Shown piece by piece: positions 45,057 through 56,995 of a DNA stretch of 64,000 nt (the stretch's first letter is position 1; each line of letters begins with the position of its first letter). The notes under the pieces are model-generated. The model was not told the origin of the DNA. It made no database searches and worked only from the letters and a program-made list of their open reading frames with translations. Source of the DNA: Lactarius indigo (taxonomy: Eukaryota; Basidiomycota; Agaricomycetes; Russulales; Russulaceae). The DNA lies in assembly GCA_025766275.1 (NCBI GenBank), contig JAFKAC010000181.1, positions 1 to 64,000 of the forward strand. Direction: 5' to 3'. Made by a program: the position numbers and the translations under genes.

Positions 45057-45994
45057 TGTGTGGAGGGTCACGCCGTGCGATTCAGTCCGGCGCAAAGAGG
45101 AGGGAAGAAGGGCCGAGTGTACTCAAACGGGTTCGCGACGGCGGTTGTGGGGGGAACGTGTGGCGTGAGTTTGTTTGCTAGCTGAACTAGGCAAGGGGCT
45201 AGAGGGACTTACGAGCCGAGTGTCGTGGCCACCGAAACGGCGAGCACCTTCGGCGTGAGCCTACCACTTGCCAATGCGCCAGGCGCGAGTTCGTGGACCC
45301 TACAAAAGGACGCCCGCTGTAGGAAGTTAGGGACTATTCGCACGGCTGCGGCGCGGGAGGCGTTGGTAGTGCTCACGAGCTCTTGAAGTTACTCATATGC
45401 GCTGCCAAGGTACGTGAACTCGCGGAGTATGCCCTCAGACCGGGCTCACGGTATGAACGGGTCGTTTATGGTGCATTTGTTGCGCGCCATCTGCAGTGCG
45501 GACCGGACCCACCTACTACTAGAAATCATTACACCGTGAACTGCAAACACTGGCTGCCCCATCTCTTGATTCTCTTCATCAAACAAGAATCTGGCAGACG
45601 CCAACTCGGCGAGAGCTCGAGCCTTGTGTCCTTAACTGCTGCCTGACATAATATAAGTGTAGGTGGAACTTGGACTCGAGTCAGTGTTGGGACCACTACA
45701 AATGACTACTTCATGATCATGATACCATTTGGGTACTTGCCTTTTCTGACTCCGGACCGAAGTTCTGAACTGAGATTTTCTATCACTATTGGTGATTTCT
45801 CCTTTTTTGTCGACAAAAGCCATTTTGACTGTGGTCTTCGGTACGTTGGCTACAGTGAATATTGATCCTTGCCAGTGAGGGACAATACAGAAGACGACGT
45901 TCTTGAAGAGCTCATTATGGCATAGTTCTGTGAGGATGTCTTTGTCGTACACTATGCCTGATCCGTCGCTGGTCACGATGTCACGTACGTTCAC
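45057..45994. repeat. dispersed repeat, copy B, with a minus-strand 120-codon frame
   Basis: This is the direct copy of 30278-30930 (see there); the match ends near 45740. On the minus strand 45632-45994 is open for 120 codons (MNVRDIVTSDGSGIVYDKDI and onward). Copy A does not share the frame, so I treat it as a relic of an unknown coding sequence. Confidence 0.5.
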
Positions 45995-48319
45995 CCATCG
46001 TTAGGGACAAGGTTTCCAGAGACGAGGGGGCGGATAAGGGATTCCCTGTAGGGGGAGGGGTTTGCGTTTCTGAGGCGAGGTCACGACACCCGACCAGCTA
46101 GGAATCAATGACGCGCGCAAGCAAGCCTTAGCACCCCCAAAAATTAGGAATGATGACGCCGCGGTGATTACCTCGTAGGTCGCGCCTGGTGAGGCGAAAT
46201 GGCCAACTTATTGTGTGTCAAAAAACTTTGTTCAACTGTGGGACAGTTGGTGCACATTCCGATACCACGAGCCTAACGGCCGCGGAGACACCTTGACGGT
46301 CTCGGTTGGCAGTATGGCACGAAGCTTGCTTTGCTTGCAATGTAACGTCCCATGGCAGCTGCCTTCGGGTCGCTTGGCTTGTGGCTGAGCACGTTAGGCC
46401 ACTTCACATGCGGGGGCATCTGACAAAACGGGGGAATGAGCCGAGCGAGTCGCTGAGTTGGCTTCGACTGGCCGAATTTTCGGCGTGGCGTGATTGGCGT
46501 GCATCGTTCCTGACATGGCCAGACCTCCGAATGCAGTTACCTTGCGTGCTAAAGCTGCCGTTCTCCCGAACTCGCGCAAGGGGTGAGCGTCGGATGCACG
46601 ATCGTCGGGCGGTCATCATGCGGCATGGCAAGTGATGGAGTCGCTAGCGGCGCAATGCACGGGATAAGGCCGATGACTTGGCTGGGATAGCCACCAGCAC
46701 TGCGAGTGGTGCGCGGCATTCCAAAATAGCATAAAGGCAGTGCGGGGCCAATGGCAGGACGCACAAGGTGGATGGCAAATTGGCAATAGCATTTGGTGGA
46801 CGGCAAAATATCGAAGAGGCGGTAACAGGGCCCATGATGGGGCACGCATCGTGGATGGCTGACAGAAAGCAGAAAATAGCATTGAGATATAGCAGAATGG
46901 CATTAAGATGGTATTACAAGGGTGGCAAAAAAAAAAAAAACGATAAAACGGGAAACAAAGCCGGTGGCAGGGCAGACCCGGTGAACGGTTGGCAGCGAGT
47001 GTGAATGGCCATGATGTAGTAAATGGCATTTGGCGAGTGGAAAGTGAGTAGAGATTAGTAGGATTGGCAGGGAGGTCGAAGGTGCAATGTGAGATAGTTG
47101 GCGGACTCAGACTGAACTACTCTCCCATTTTCTCCATTGGTTATTTTGTGATACGTGGAAAGTATCCAATGGACCGTTTTGCAGAGTTGTTTGATAGAAA
47201 TATAGTGAGGTGTATTTGACTATTAATTCTCGAAACAAAACAAGAAAATGTGAACCAATCGAGAGCTCAGGAGGACGGATGTTGCACGAAAAAGAGGAAA
47301 CGAGCACGTGCCGCCCCGTCCAAGACTTACAGTGTGCTCCATGCCTCCGCGCGACCGTGGCTTCGTTGCTCCGGCAGAGACCAGCCACTTCGTTTCGTTA
47401 GACTTTGTATAGAGATTTACGGAGGCGGGCAGCCGGTTAGGTGAACGATGTGTGAGTGGGAGTCATGCCAGTGAGGAGAACGTATGCTCCTCTCTCCTAG
47501 ATGTCATTCATAGATAACCGTTTAACTACAGTATTATTATAATTATCTAATACCTCGGTCTAGCCTCGGTTTGCCGGACTATGTCCGTTCCGGGCTAAAT
47601 CCCAACACTTTGTCTAATACTTGACAATAAAAACCTGCTCTACACACTGTAATCTGGAAATTCGACCACCTCTTGAGGTCTTTTTTGAATCGATTTTATT
47701 CCGGGGCAGTACGTAATACAAAGCCGGTCTTCAGTCACATGAAGCGAGAGAAATTTGTGAATCAGTAGGTAAGCCGAGACTCACTTGCGGGTGGGTAAAG
47801 TAAATAGTCGAAACTAGGCGTCACCTCCCAGAGGTAGACAGGTCAGGTTCAGAAAATAATTAGGTAAGATGAGTTCACTGAAGCACAAGGTATGATATAT
47901 GAAAACCTAATAACCAAAACGTTCCTCGGTTTCATGGAGTGGAAGAAACTTTATTTATCCTAGTCACCTAATAACCAAAATGTTCTATGGAAAGTTGATA
48001 AAGGGGGAAAATGACTAACAACGAACAAGTGACTTACCCTCAGTTTGTGGAGTGGAAGAAACTGAGGGATGAACGTATGTATGCCAGAGCACGTATATGC
48101 GCCCTGTCACGTGATGTACAGTAGTATGTGTCGTGACTCCTCCTCAACTCCAACACAAGGAACCCTTAAAAAGGTACGGTGCACAAAGGGGTAGCACTTA
48201 CGGGGCTGTGCTGGGCACAGGGCAGCAGTTGCGGTTGGATCTTGAGGTCAGTTACACGATAAAATTAGGTCTCGAGGTTTACCTGGCAGGTACTTTGTAT
48301 GCCCCTCGAGGCTTACAGT
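45995..48319. other. 2.3 kb without a supported gene
   Basis: There are G+C-rich frames at 46300-46640 on both strands with no domain. At 46640-47060 the words AATAGCAT and AATGGCAT recur, next to a 14-base A run at 46927. At 47907-48075, ACCTAATAACCAAAAYGTTC occurs twice 62 bp apart, and GGAGTGGAAGAAACT occurs twice, which points to an old short repeat. I see no gene. Confidence 0.4.
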
Positions 48320-48786
48320 GAAGTTAGTCGCAGCTATCATACTGGGGTCGTTCCGTGCTATTGCAGTCAAGGATCGTGCCAGGGTTCCTAGTAAATTTGA
48401 CGACTAATTATATCTCAGGTATTCACATTGGACACAGCCCTCGCTGAGATTCCCAGAGGGGTGCTGTACTGCTGTACGCAATGCTGTTGCAACGTGCACA
48501 CCATCTCGGCTAGTGAAACAAGTTATTGTCAAGGTCTGGCCTTCGATAAGGCTATATCAGTAGACCGCCTGGCACCTGCATGCATACTTCCAAGCCTTGA
48601 GGTCACAATGTTTTAGACCTTGAAGCCGAATCGAAGTCTCTCGGGCGCCCATTCGCCATACAAATAGCGCATGAGTGCATGACGCCTCCGGAAACTGACA
48701 CCAAGTAGAAGTACCAACGTCCCCTTCACTTAGAGCATTTCCAACTCCAAACTACGTCGGCATAACGAAACGACCGCCTCGTACTC
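48320..48786 (+). repeat. 5' flank shared with DUF6535 gene 3
   Basis: This aligns with 26500-26959 (ATCGTGCC..GACTAATTATAT, CAATGCTGTTGCAACGTGCA, GGTCACAATGTTTTAGA-like, GCGCCCATTCGCCATACAAA). The ACG at 48763-48765 stands where gene 3 has its ATG. Confidence 0.7.
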
Positions 48787-50657
48787 ATGGATGATTTCCT
48801 CGACTCGGAGATGGGGCATATCCCAGATATGGAGTATATCCCAGAACGGGGTGCGTACCGTAGGCGCATGGGTATCAACATGTTGGTCCCGCCTCATAGC
48901 GATCCCTCCGACAAGATGTGGTCGATCTATCTGTCAGAATCGGAAAGACATGATAAGGCCATTTCTGATGGCTGGAAAGACGACGCGAACGGGGTCCTCG
49001 TGTTTGTTCGTGTCTCTCTATTGGTCTACGATATCTCCCTGACGAATAACTTTAAAAGACAGGTCTTTTCTCGGCGACAGTCGCGGCGTTTATCATTGAA
49101 AGTTATAAGAAGCTGTCTCCCGACCCAGGTGACAAAACCGCATTCTTCCTTCAACAGATCTCACAACAACTTTCTGGTCTCTCCAATGGCACGTACGTCA
49201 GACCGCAAGACTACCCAAGGTTCTCGCCTAGCACATCGATTGTGTGCGTGAATGCTATGTGGATCCTGAGCCTTATAGTCAGCATCACATGTGCACTGCT
49301 TGCGTTGTTGATGCAACAATGGGCACGACAATATGTTCAACTTCCACAGCTCAGTATGACACCTCGCGAACGGGCCCGCGTCCAATATTTCCTCCGTATT
49401 GGCCTCGAACGGATCCCCATGTCCGATGTGGTGGAATTAATTTCCACACTCCTTCACCTCGCAATGTTCATGTTCTTCATCGGCTTGGTCGTATTCCTCT
49501 TCACCATCACCCGGGAGATTTCCACCATCACTTCCATCTTCGTCGGGATCTCTATTATTGCATATATCGTGCCCACTTTCCTTCCCTTTGTGTATCTCGA
49601 CTGTCCATATCGCACCCCGTTGTCCAACCTCTCATGGTATGTGTGGCACACTGTGATGCACTACCTCCTGGCTCTCTTTCTCTGGGTCGAGGGAATTTTC
49701 CACGTACGTTTAGCTCGAATCCACCGGCGCGTTCGGGACGTTCTCATCACCTGGAGGGAGCAATTCGGACGTTATGCAGAAAACCACGATCGGCAACGCA
49801 AAGACGGGCTAAGAAGAATTGTCGCGAATAGAGCGCAAGATGCCCCAGAAGGTCGGGATCTGCAAGCACTCAACTGGTTTCTTCTTGTTCTAGATCTCAG
49901 TGAAGATACCGTATTCCAAAAATTCGTTTCCACACTCCCGGGAGACACGGTCACAAGACTGTTGCAACCTCACGGCTCGCAATTCAGTTTCTCCTTTAGC
50001 CGCCGTCTCCGCGACTTACTCTGGACGTGCCTCCCTAGTACTACCAATCTCACACCCGATGCCCAGTATCGTCTGCTCACATGCCTCGATGCCATCTATC
50101 GAGGTGTCAAGGCCTACAATGTAGCCCCACTGGATCAGTCCAACGAATCAATACCGGACGGCATCCGAATCAACTTTGCGGAGCTCGGAATGATGCGCGT
50201 CCTTTGGTCGGACCAAGGCACCGCGGTCCGCGTCAGAGCGCGTTGTATATGTGCGCTGTTGGCGAGACGGATCTTACGTGACATAGGAGGGCAAACACCT
50301 CGACGCAGCCCGGGGAACGGAGAACTTTCCTGGCTAGCAGCCGTCTTTGACGAGCCGTCGTCGAATGTGATAAGCAACTCCTTGGGTAACCTTGCAGAGG
50401 TGGACTCCATGAACCTAAATTCGTTTGTGGACGGGGTGCACTCGAGGCACTTGCCGCTTTTGGTACGTGGGCTAACGAACAAGGAAATCATATTCATTCT
50501 GGATACCCTCACCATTCTGATGGACATGGGGGACAGCGCGCGCAGAATTAGTTTGGAGGATCAAATCCAGGCATTGACACAAAAGGCAGAAACAACTGGC
50601 GTTCTCCAACTTGTTACACCCTTACTGGAACGTCTACGTGATGCGTTCTCCAATTAA
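48787..50657 (+). CDS. DUF6535-type multi-membrane protein 4 (605 aa)
   Basis: The gene has two exons, 48787-49005 and 49059-50657 (1818 nt, no stop). It is the closest paralogue of the gene at 26960: KMWSIYLSESERHDKAISDG, WKDDANGVLVF, then GLFSATVAAFIIESYKKLS, LMQQWARQYVQLPQ and CPYRTPLSNLSWYVWH, with a soluble C-terminus of about 340 residues. A loop of about 12 residues (around HVRLARIHRRVRDVLITW) is present here and missing in gene 3. Gene 3 has a 49-bp first intron; here the matching segment has no splice acceptor and is open, giving extra residues ERGAYRRRMGINMLVPPHSD. The start codon has moved to 48787, since the ancestral ATG is ACG. The function of the family is unknown. Confidence 0.88.
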
Positions 50658-51627
50658 TCTGGGGCGCCGCCCCCCCGTGTCTATGCCTAGTATACCATGT
50701 CCATGTCTATGTCTTGATATTACTTCTAGGAATGTGTCATTGATATAATATTTACCGTACGCATCTATCGTGACATTTATGCTCGAGCTTTCACTGCAAT
50801 GTAAGAATAGGGTTCGTAGTACCCGAGTCACTTCGGTCCCCGTGAGGGGAGCCACTACGCTCCAGCGCCCACACCCCGGGCCTCTACCACTGTCAACGCT
50901 ACTAATTTGAGAGGCACGCCTTCGGCGTTGTCAGATATGGTCGCGCCATTCCTTACAACAAACCCCTATCTTCTCAGAAGAAGAACGCCCTCCGCTTCCT
51001 AACATTCTTACAGGAAATGCGCGCACTCTCCAGGCCAAGATCAAGGCCCAAAACCGGGCCGTACACATACGTGTCCCTCGAACCAGACTAGAAGGGGGAC
51101 GCGCAATATATCTAAGGACTCTAGGCGTCTGACGCCAGGTGACACCACTCTGCATTACTGCTAACGTTTAGGCACAACCTTCTAGGATGCCTGATGGATG
51201 CGGACTTAGCTGCCCGCTTACTTTTACTACATTACCATACACCTCCAAATGTAGTCCCGGCTATGACCAGTCTGATGGTATGCACCCCAGGATAAAAATG
51301 GTTCAAAAAGAAAACAAAATAGGGTTCGTAGCTTTGCTGGGGTCGGCCGTTGCCTTTCGGTAAACGTTCTTTAAAACCCTGCGTACCAGACGCGCTCAGT
51401 GCGCTGGATGGCTCCTGTAACAAGACTTGTGTTACATCGAATCTCAAAAGAATTGGACATGGCTGCAATCGCACAGCGGTAAAATCGAAGCTAACCACCT
51501 GGCGGCCACAACAACCCCCTGTTGCAAGGGTTCACCATGTCCCGGAATATAAATAGTTCAAGAAATCAAAAAGAAAATCAAAGTTAAGTTATAATACGCA
51601 AATATCCTAGGAACGTCCGCTTATGGC
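50658..51627. other. intergenic between convergent genes
   Basis: No gene is supported. The first 150 bp align loosely with the 3' flank of DUF6535 gene 3. GGGTTCGTAG occurs at 50809 and again at 51322, where it continues as CTTTGCTGGGGTCGGCCGTT, similar to 28955-28990. This suggests a duplicated 3' flank. Confidence 0.4.
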
Positions 51628-53282
51628 CTAGAAAAGAAAAGTCTCTCCGAGTGCGGGAATAAGGAATTCATCTGCACCAACACCAGCTTTCTCACACTCT
51701 TTTCTAAGAAGCGCAGGAGGCTCGAGGACGGGTTCTGTAGTTAAGACCCAAGTTCTGAAATCGTGCTCAACTATGGCGCAGACGGAGAGGTGACTCAGTG
51801 ACTCACCCCCAATGCATGGCAAGAGCCTTCTTGGCCTTCAGGTCCTTGAATATCCGCACCGCATCCGCGGGGGAGGCATGCATATTTGACATGACGGCAC
51901 GCGGTTGGTATGCGCTACGACAGTAAGTGAACAGGTCGTCAACATACGCAGCCGACGGAATAGTAAAAGCGATCTATGGTGCGCACCCTATGGGCAACAG
52001 TGCCAAGTCAAAGCCGCCAAAGCGTTCGCCAGCCTCAGCAAAGGCAGGGCAAACGGGGACCTTGTCTTCGTCTTCCCCGTTGTGTACGGTACGGTATCCG
52101 GTGTCACCGGCGAAATACACTTTCTTGTGTGAGCGGAGGTCGTCCACGACCCATGCTGCCCAGAGCGCGTGCCACCGATCAGACGTCGTACGGCCCGAGA
52201 CGTGTTGCGACGGTGTGCAGGACAGTCGCACTTCTGCATCTACAGCGGTGCCGTTGGCATGTTTGGGGGGAAGGGTAACGCGCAAGAGACGTTCGTCCCA
52301 CCAATCAAGCTCGTGGATGCGAGAGTGCGGGGTACGAAGGGCCTTGGAAAGGTAGTTCGCATTATTCAGAGCTACAAAAATCTGCGCAGAAGACGAGGGA
52401 TTTGCAAGTAAAGCGCGAAGTGTCGGTATATCGGTGCTGGATCAATAAGTCGTGAGTGTTCCGTCGGGATGACAAACGACGAGAATGTACTGGTCATAAT
52501 GATTGTGCTAATTAAAAGAACCAGCGATTTGATTATCAACACGTAAGTCATTCGAAGAAGTCGACTCACCGAAAGCACAATCGCATCGACTGCGGGGATC
52601 TCTTCAACTTTACAGGGCGTATCTAGAAAAACGTAGAGTGAGACGACAGATATGGGGAAGTTTACAAGGCCCTACCAGTGTAGCGCGCAGGTCCTAGCCA
52701 TTGAAATGGCGAACAGCGGTTCGAGAATACAGGATCGAAGATGACACGAATTCCACGTGCCGCGCCAGGAGGGGTGGGGAGTTCGACAAGGTAGCACGCA
52801 TGGCTGTAGAAGTGCGGTTAAGTTATCGTTCTGCGCTTGTCCATGGCCAGATTAGGGAGAGCATCGAATGGTCCGTACCCTAACCAGGTGGCTCTCGCAC
52901 TATCCTCCTTCCCACTCTCGGTACCCCATGTAGGAATTTGTGTCGGGATTGAGGACTTTACGTCTCGGGGTATATTTGGTGACCGCACGATGGTAGCAAA
53001 AAAGAACTAGGCGAACTATAAGACCCCGATGAAGTAGACAATGTTTTGAGTGAAGCTACGCACGGATATCCATTGAGATAAAGTCTGGATCCTACGGGGC
53101 GTGTAAGTGGATAGCTACACACAAAGTTTGAGAGTCTAGTACCTGAACGACGGCCAGGGGTTTGTGAACCTGGTCTTGCTATCATTCACGTGATGGCTCG
53201 GACGCACGCCGTCTGCATATCCAGATGGAAACCTCCTCGGGGGCTCTGTTACCTCGACGGACAGCGGGGAATTCGAAGACAT
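51628..53282 (-). CDS. NAPE-PLD-like metallo-beta-lactamase-fold hydrolase, one-base frameshift
   Basis: This is a zinc-dependent phospholipase D-type enzyme, probably acting on N-acyl-phosphatidylethanolamines. Eight minus-strand exons are 53282-53143, 53006-52879, 52803-52676, 52622-52570, 52507-52491, 52436-51987, 51914-51807 and 51754-51628. Hallmarks are [47 protein letters not shown], the zinc motif [45 protein letters not shown]-type [31 protein letters not shown] and a C-terminal LGETFLF. Total coding length is 1151 nt, one base short of 383 codons plus stop. The fault lies early in exon 2, at the run of six A on the plus strand (52998-53003). With one more base the exon would read on in frame to the rest. 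Either a homopolymer sequencing error or a recent null allele explains this. A stray first exon lies at 44833. Confidence 0.87.
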
Positions 53283-54540
53283 TGAGACGGTGAGCTTGTG
53301 GACAGAGTTGTGGACTATCGAAAAGGTCGCACAATCAAACCCGAAGCGTTTAAAAGGCGCGTCCATGACCGACGTAGACCCGACGGCACGTTGACTAATA
53401 GTGTTGACTAATAATAATGCACGAGGCAATTGACGCACCACGCTTCTGTGCGTAGCAACTTGACAGGAAGTCAGTCAGCTAACTTTGAGTACGGTATCCA
53501 GAGCTTTCATGCGACCATCTCTAAAAGGCCGGAGCATTTCGAGAGAAGGGCTTTTTCTGCTGGAATGCGTCTCAATGAGGCCGCAGGCTCGGACTCTACG
53601 TCCCAGGGTGCACCTGCAACAGGCGTACGCGGAGACGATCGGGACGCACGTAAAGTGTACTGAATGTATAGTAGGAGAAAGGTTTGAAGAGAACGGGGAA
53701 GTGCCGGAGGTACCAACGCACCCCGCGTCCCGGTAGGGGCAAGGGAAATATCTCGTCAACTCTGCGGAATTGTACTCTTCGCAAGTCAGTTCCCAGGTAT
53801 CGCTCATCCTCCATGACCTATCAGGCTGCTAAGCTACAAACTTGCGCTTTGGCTTTTGCAGTGCTGAGGAACCTCGCTTCAGTGCGCACTCCCTCCGCTC
53901 AGACGCCCGGGGCGAGGGAGAGCAATTCCCTACGGTTTTATGATGCTGACATTGTCGCAGTTTCAAGCTATTGTCCCGCGCACATCCGGGGGCCTTATGT
54001 ATCGAAGGCGACGCAAAGCCGTGTTCGGACTCGCGCAGGGGCACTCCTGTCACCGTTTCATAACTCTAGCCCTTAATTGCCGGAACTTGGTTGCGCTGTG
54101 ATCTCGGGCACTTCTAGTGTTACGCTAAAATGTTCCATGATCTTCTTGAGGCTTCCGGACGTTTCTGTGACTCGCGTCTGATTGCTGGCTGCGGACAGGT
54201 CGCAAATTAGGCGCTTGGGGCGGCGTGATTGCATGGGGGCTTCACAAGTCGGAATGATTGTCGCTTCCGTGCACAGGGACGTCTCTCGCTCCATTGGCGT
54301 CTTGGGGCGCTAGCCTCCGCGGGCTTTCTAGATCCTCTAGCGGGGCTGGCTCTGCTTGTGGTACTCCTTGAATCAGTCCCGACGCCTCCTGCCTTCGATG
54401 CGGCATGGTACTTCCGCCCCTGAGGGAAGGGCGAGCCTCTCAAACACACCGCGCTTGCTTTTCATCATTCTGCTTCGCTTTGCGCGGCATTGGATTCTGA
54501 TGCGTGTGACCCTGCGTTAGTCCATATCACTTCTTTCAGC
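53283..54540. other. intergenic, no supported gene
   Basis: Open frames on both strands (the longest is 53684-54076 plus, 130 codons) show no domain. The minus-strand frame upstream of the NAPE-PLD start is open to 53441, so a longer N-terminus is possible but unsupported. Confidence 0.4.
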
Positions 54541-55902
54541 AAGCACGTCAAGCTTCGCTACTGTGGCTGAGTCTGCTTGCGCGGGAAAGGGGAACTGTGA
54601 TGCAAGCGGAAATACGTGAACTATTGGCGGTGGGGGCCAGAGGGTTCAGGCGTCGTTGGCACTGGCATGGAAAACGGCGGAACCTCGTGTGGCAGTTCTA
54701 TGAGGGGAATATAGTGCGCGGTCGTTACTCGCCTCTATGGATCACCCATGAGGTGATTTGGGAACTTCCGTTCGAGTCGGCGTTGGCTAGGTAGGCTCAA
54801 AGCTCGCTAGAAACTGACGCACTTGCATCTGCGCGGATATACAACCCATGGCGATGAGACAACGTGACACGATAAGGAAGTGGTGGTAGTACTTTCCCAA
54901 TTTCCGTTTCAGAGGGTTGGTGTGCACGCGCGACCCGCAACAAGCCCGTCAAAATCCGCTACTGTATGGCCTCCTGATATAGGGCGATGATCTCTGCCCT
55001 GAACTCCTTATAGCAGAGTGCGGGATCGCTAAATCTACGCGCCGTCTTCCACAGCCTTCCAATGCAGTACTCGGATAGTTGACAGCTGCTTACTTCTTCT
55101 CTTGCAGGTATGAAACACGCGGCTTTAACAACAAGAATTCCGGGTCTCAAAATAGCATCAGATCATGCGGGAATCCGTGGGATCAATGATTAGCACGCCC
55201 CGAGCGCCGGCGTGGCAAGTCTCGCACTGGGAAATTTTCTGAGGGTGTTGCTAGCTTGAATCACTTCTGCAGAGGAGCACCCGAGGCTAAAGTCGTGAAA
55301 AATGACCGCTAGCGGCTGCTAAGGGAGCGATGCACTGAGTTAACAGCGGGCACCGCTGGTTGCTAGGGGGATACTGTATTTGAGAGTTTTGGAGTGAAGG
55401 ACGGCTAAACACTTCAAACTTGAGGGTCGGAAAACGCTCATGAATGAAGGGGACGAACCCAAGTTACCCAACTGGGTTGGGTGGTCGAAGGAGAGCGGAA
55501 GTGGTTGCTCACGCTTCCGAATCCGCGCGGCGCTGATAGGAGTCTATGTGTAAGCGTTGGTTTCAGGTTTCATTTGGTTTCCTGTCAAGGTTGGTTTGGC
55601 TTTTTGCATTTCGCCGACCATTGCCCCAGTTGGAGGAGCCCACTGGCTGGCCTTACCTGTCACCCATAGGTCATATTATAAAACATATGTGGGAGAAACA
55701 TACTACAGTAAGATGGTGAGGTAATTTTTTCTCCTTGCGTATAGCCAGTCGAATCGGATGCCTCCACTCCATTGACACACTGATTTTTTTTTTTAAAAAA
55801 AGGTTAGCCGTGACAGTCTCGAGACAAGCGGGCATCAATGCATTCACCTATGAGGCAACTTGTGGTGGCACAACCGCGAGAACAAAGAGATATGTTATAT
55901 TA

Positions 55903-56179
55903 CAGCAAAATCCAAAATGGGGGCCCCTTGAGTAAAAATGGACGACAGCTGACCTCCAAATTTGACGTGCGGGGTTCATAGTTAAGTGTAGTCTAAAATT
56001 CCTGGGAAATTTAGTATCTCACAAATATATAGTTATAAAATAGTTATCCAGGGTATAAAATAGTTATTTCAGCAAAGGGCCGGCAAAGTTAAAGTTATCC
56101 CACTTAACAGAACACCCTTTCAGGCTCAGCCTGTACGCTTAATGTGGTCGCAAGGGGCCCCCCATTTTGGATTTTGCTG
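55903..56179. mobile_element. 277-bp MITE with TA target duplication
   Basis: The ends are inverted repeats of about 27 bp (CAGCAAAATCCAAAATGGGG and inward GGCCCCTTG; the right arm has one extra G). They are flanked by TA at 55901-55902 and 56180-56181. The interior is A+T-rich with repeated ATAAAATAGTTAT and no open frame. Unit B at the equivalent site (about 60850) reads GTTATATTATCCCTACAGTA without the element, which is an empty site. The TA duplication suggests mobilisation by a Tc1/mariner-type transposase. Confidence 0.9.
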
Positions 56180-56356
56180 TAGGGTGGTTCTACATTATAC
56201 AGTACATACGCACGCAGCAGGAGTCTACTTTAAAAACAGATATGAAGACTGTGATATAATGAGGTAGATAAATCGATGAGCGCGCATTAGTACAGTAAGT
56301 TAGCATCAGGGGTCAAATCTAGTTATTAGCAAGAGAACAATTTTGCAATGATTCTA

Positions 56357-56995
56357 TTATTCCGGTGTCTGAAAGCCGCGTAGCAGTTCGTGGGTGTCAA
56401 TGAACTCGATCATATCATGGCCACGGAGGACACGGATCCCTAACGCGACAACTGGGCAGAGCTCGTCGCTGTGGACCTTCAGAAGGTGTGCTTTTACCTT
56501 GTAGGCACGAGTCCACTCGTAGGGGCATAGTGGGCACTGGCGCGGCGATCCGTGTACGTCCCTAACATGTCGCATGAGTTCTTGACGTCGTTTGAACCTT
56601 GTATTGCAATGTCCACAGCCGTACCGCCTTCCACCAGACACACAGCACTGCCCGGGTAGCTCGGCTTTCTGGGCGTTTGTAAATGCCATTGTCTTGAGAG
56701 GTGAAAATCGGGCCGCATAGCCGGGGTGGGCTTGCAGATTCCAAAGTTGGGCTGTGCTTGCTTCGCGGTGTGGCGAACCAGGTGGTCGTTGCTGATCCAC
56801 AGTGGCCAACACGGATCTGGATTGTATGGTAGCATTGACGGCCTAAATATGCTTGCGTCAGTGAATTCGAATGCATGGACGTGATGGGCCCCTCACCTGG
56901 GAATGTGTCACAAAGGTTCTTTCATATGGGCTCAGCATATGCGCATTCCGCAACCCCCAGAGGCGAGAGCTCGCGCCTGGTGTGATTGAAGACAT
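56357..56995 (-). CDS. two-finger C2H2 zinc-finger protein, unit A (194 aa)
   Basis: The minus-strand exons are 56995-56897 and 56842-56357, joined in phase 0 across a 54-bp intron (585 nt). Residues 109-130 form finger 1, CGHCNTRFKRRQELMRHVRD then VH (C-x2-C-x12-H-x4-H). Residues 136-157 form finger 2, CPLCPYEWTRAYKVKAHLLK then VH, with the same spacing. The fingers are closely linked (GSPRQ). The rest is a low-complexity N-terminus and a 37-residue tail containing LRGHDMIEFIDTHELLRGF, which is conserved in the paralogue. It is likely a nuclear DNA- or RNA-binding protein; targets are unknown. The start MSSITPGASSRLWGLRNAHM is conserved in position with the unit B copy. Both copies stay open while their surroundings decay. 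Confidence 0.82.

Noticed and set aside
53430..54076. Open frames on both strands near 53.5-54.1 kb
   Set aside because: Overlapping in opposite phases and without domains.
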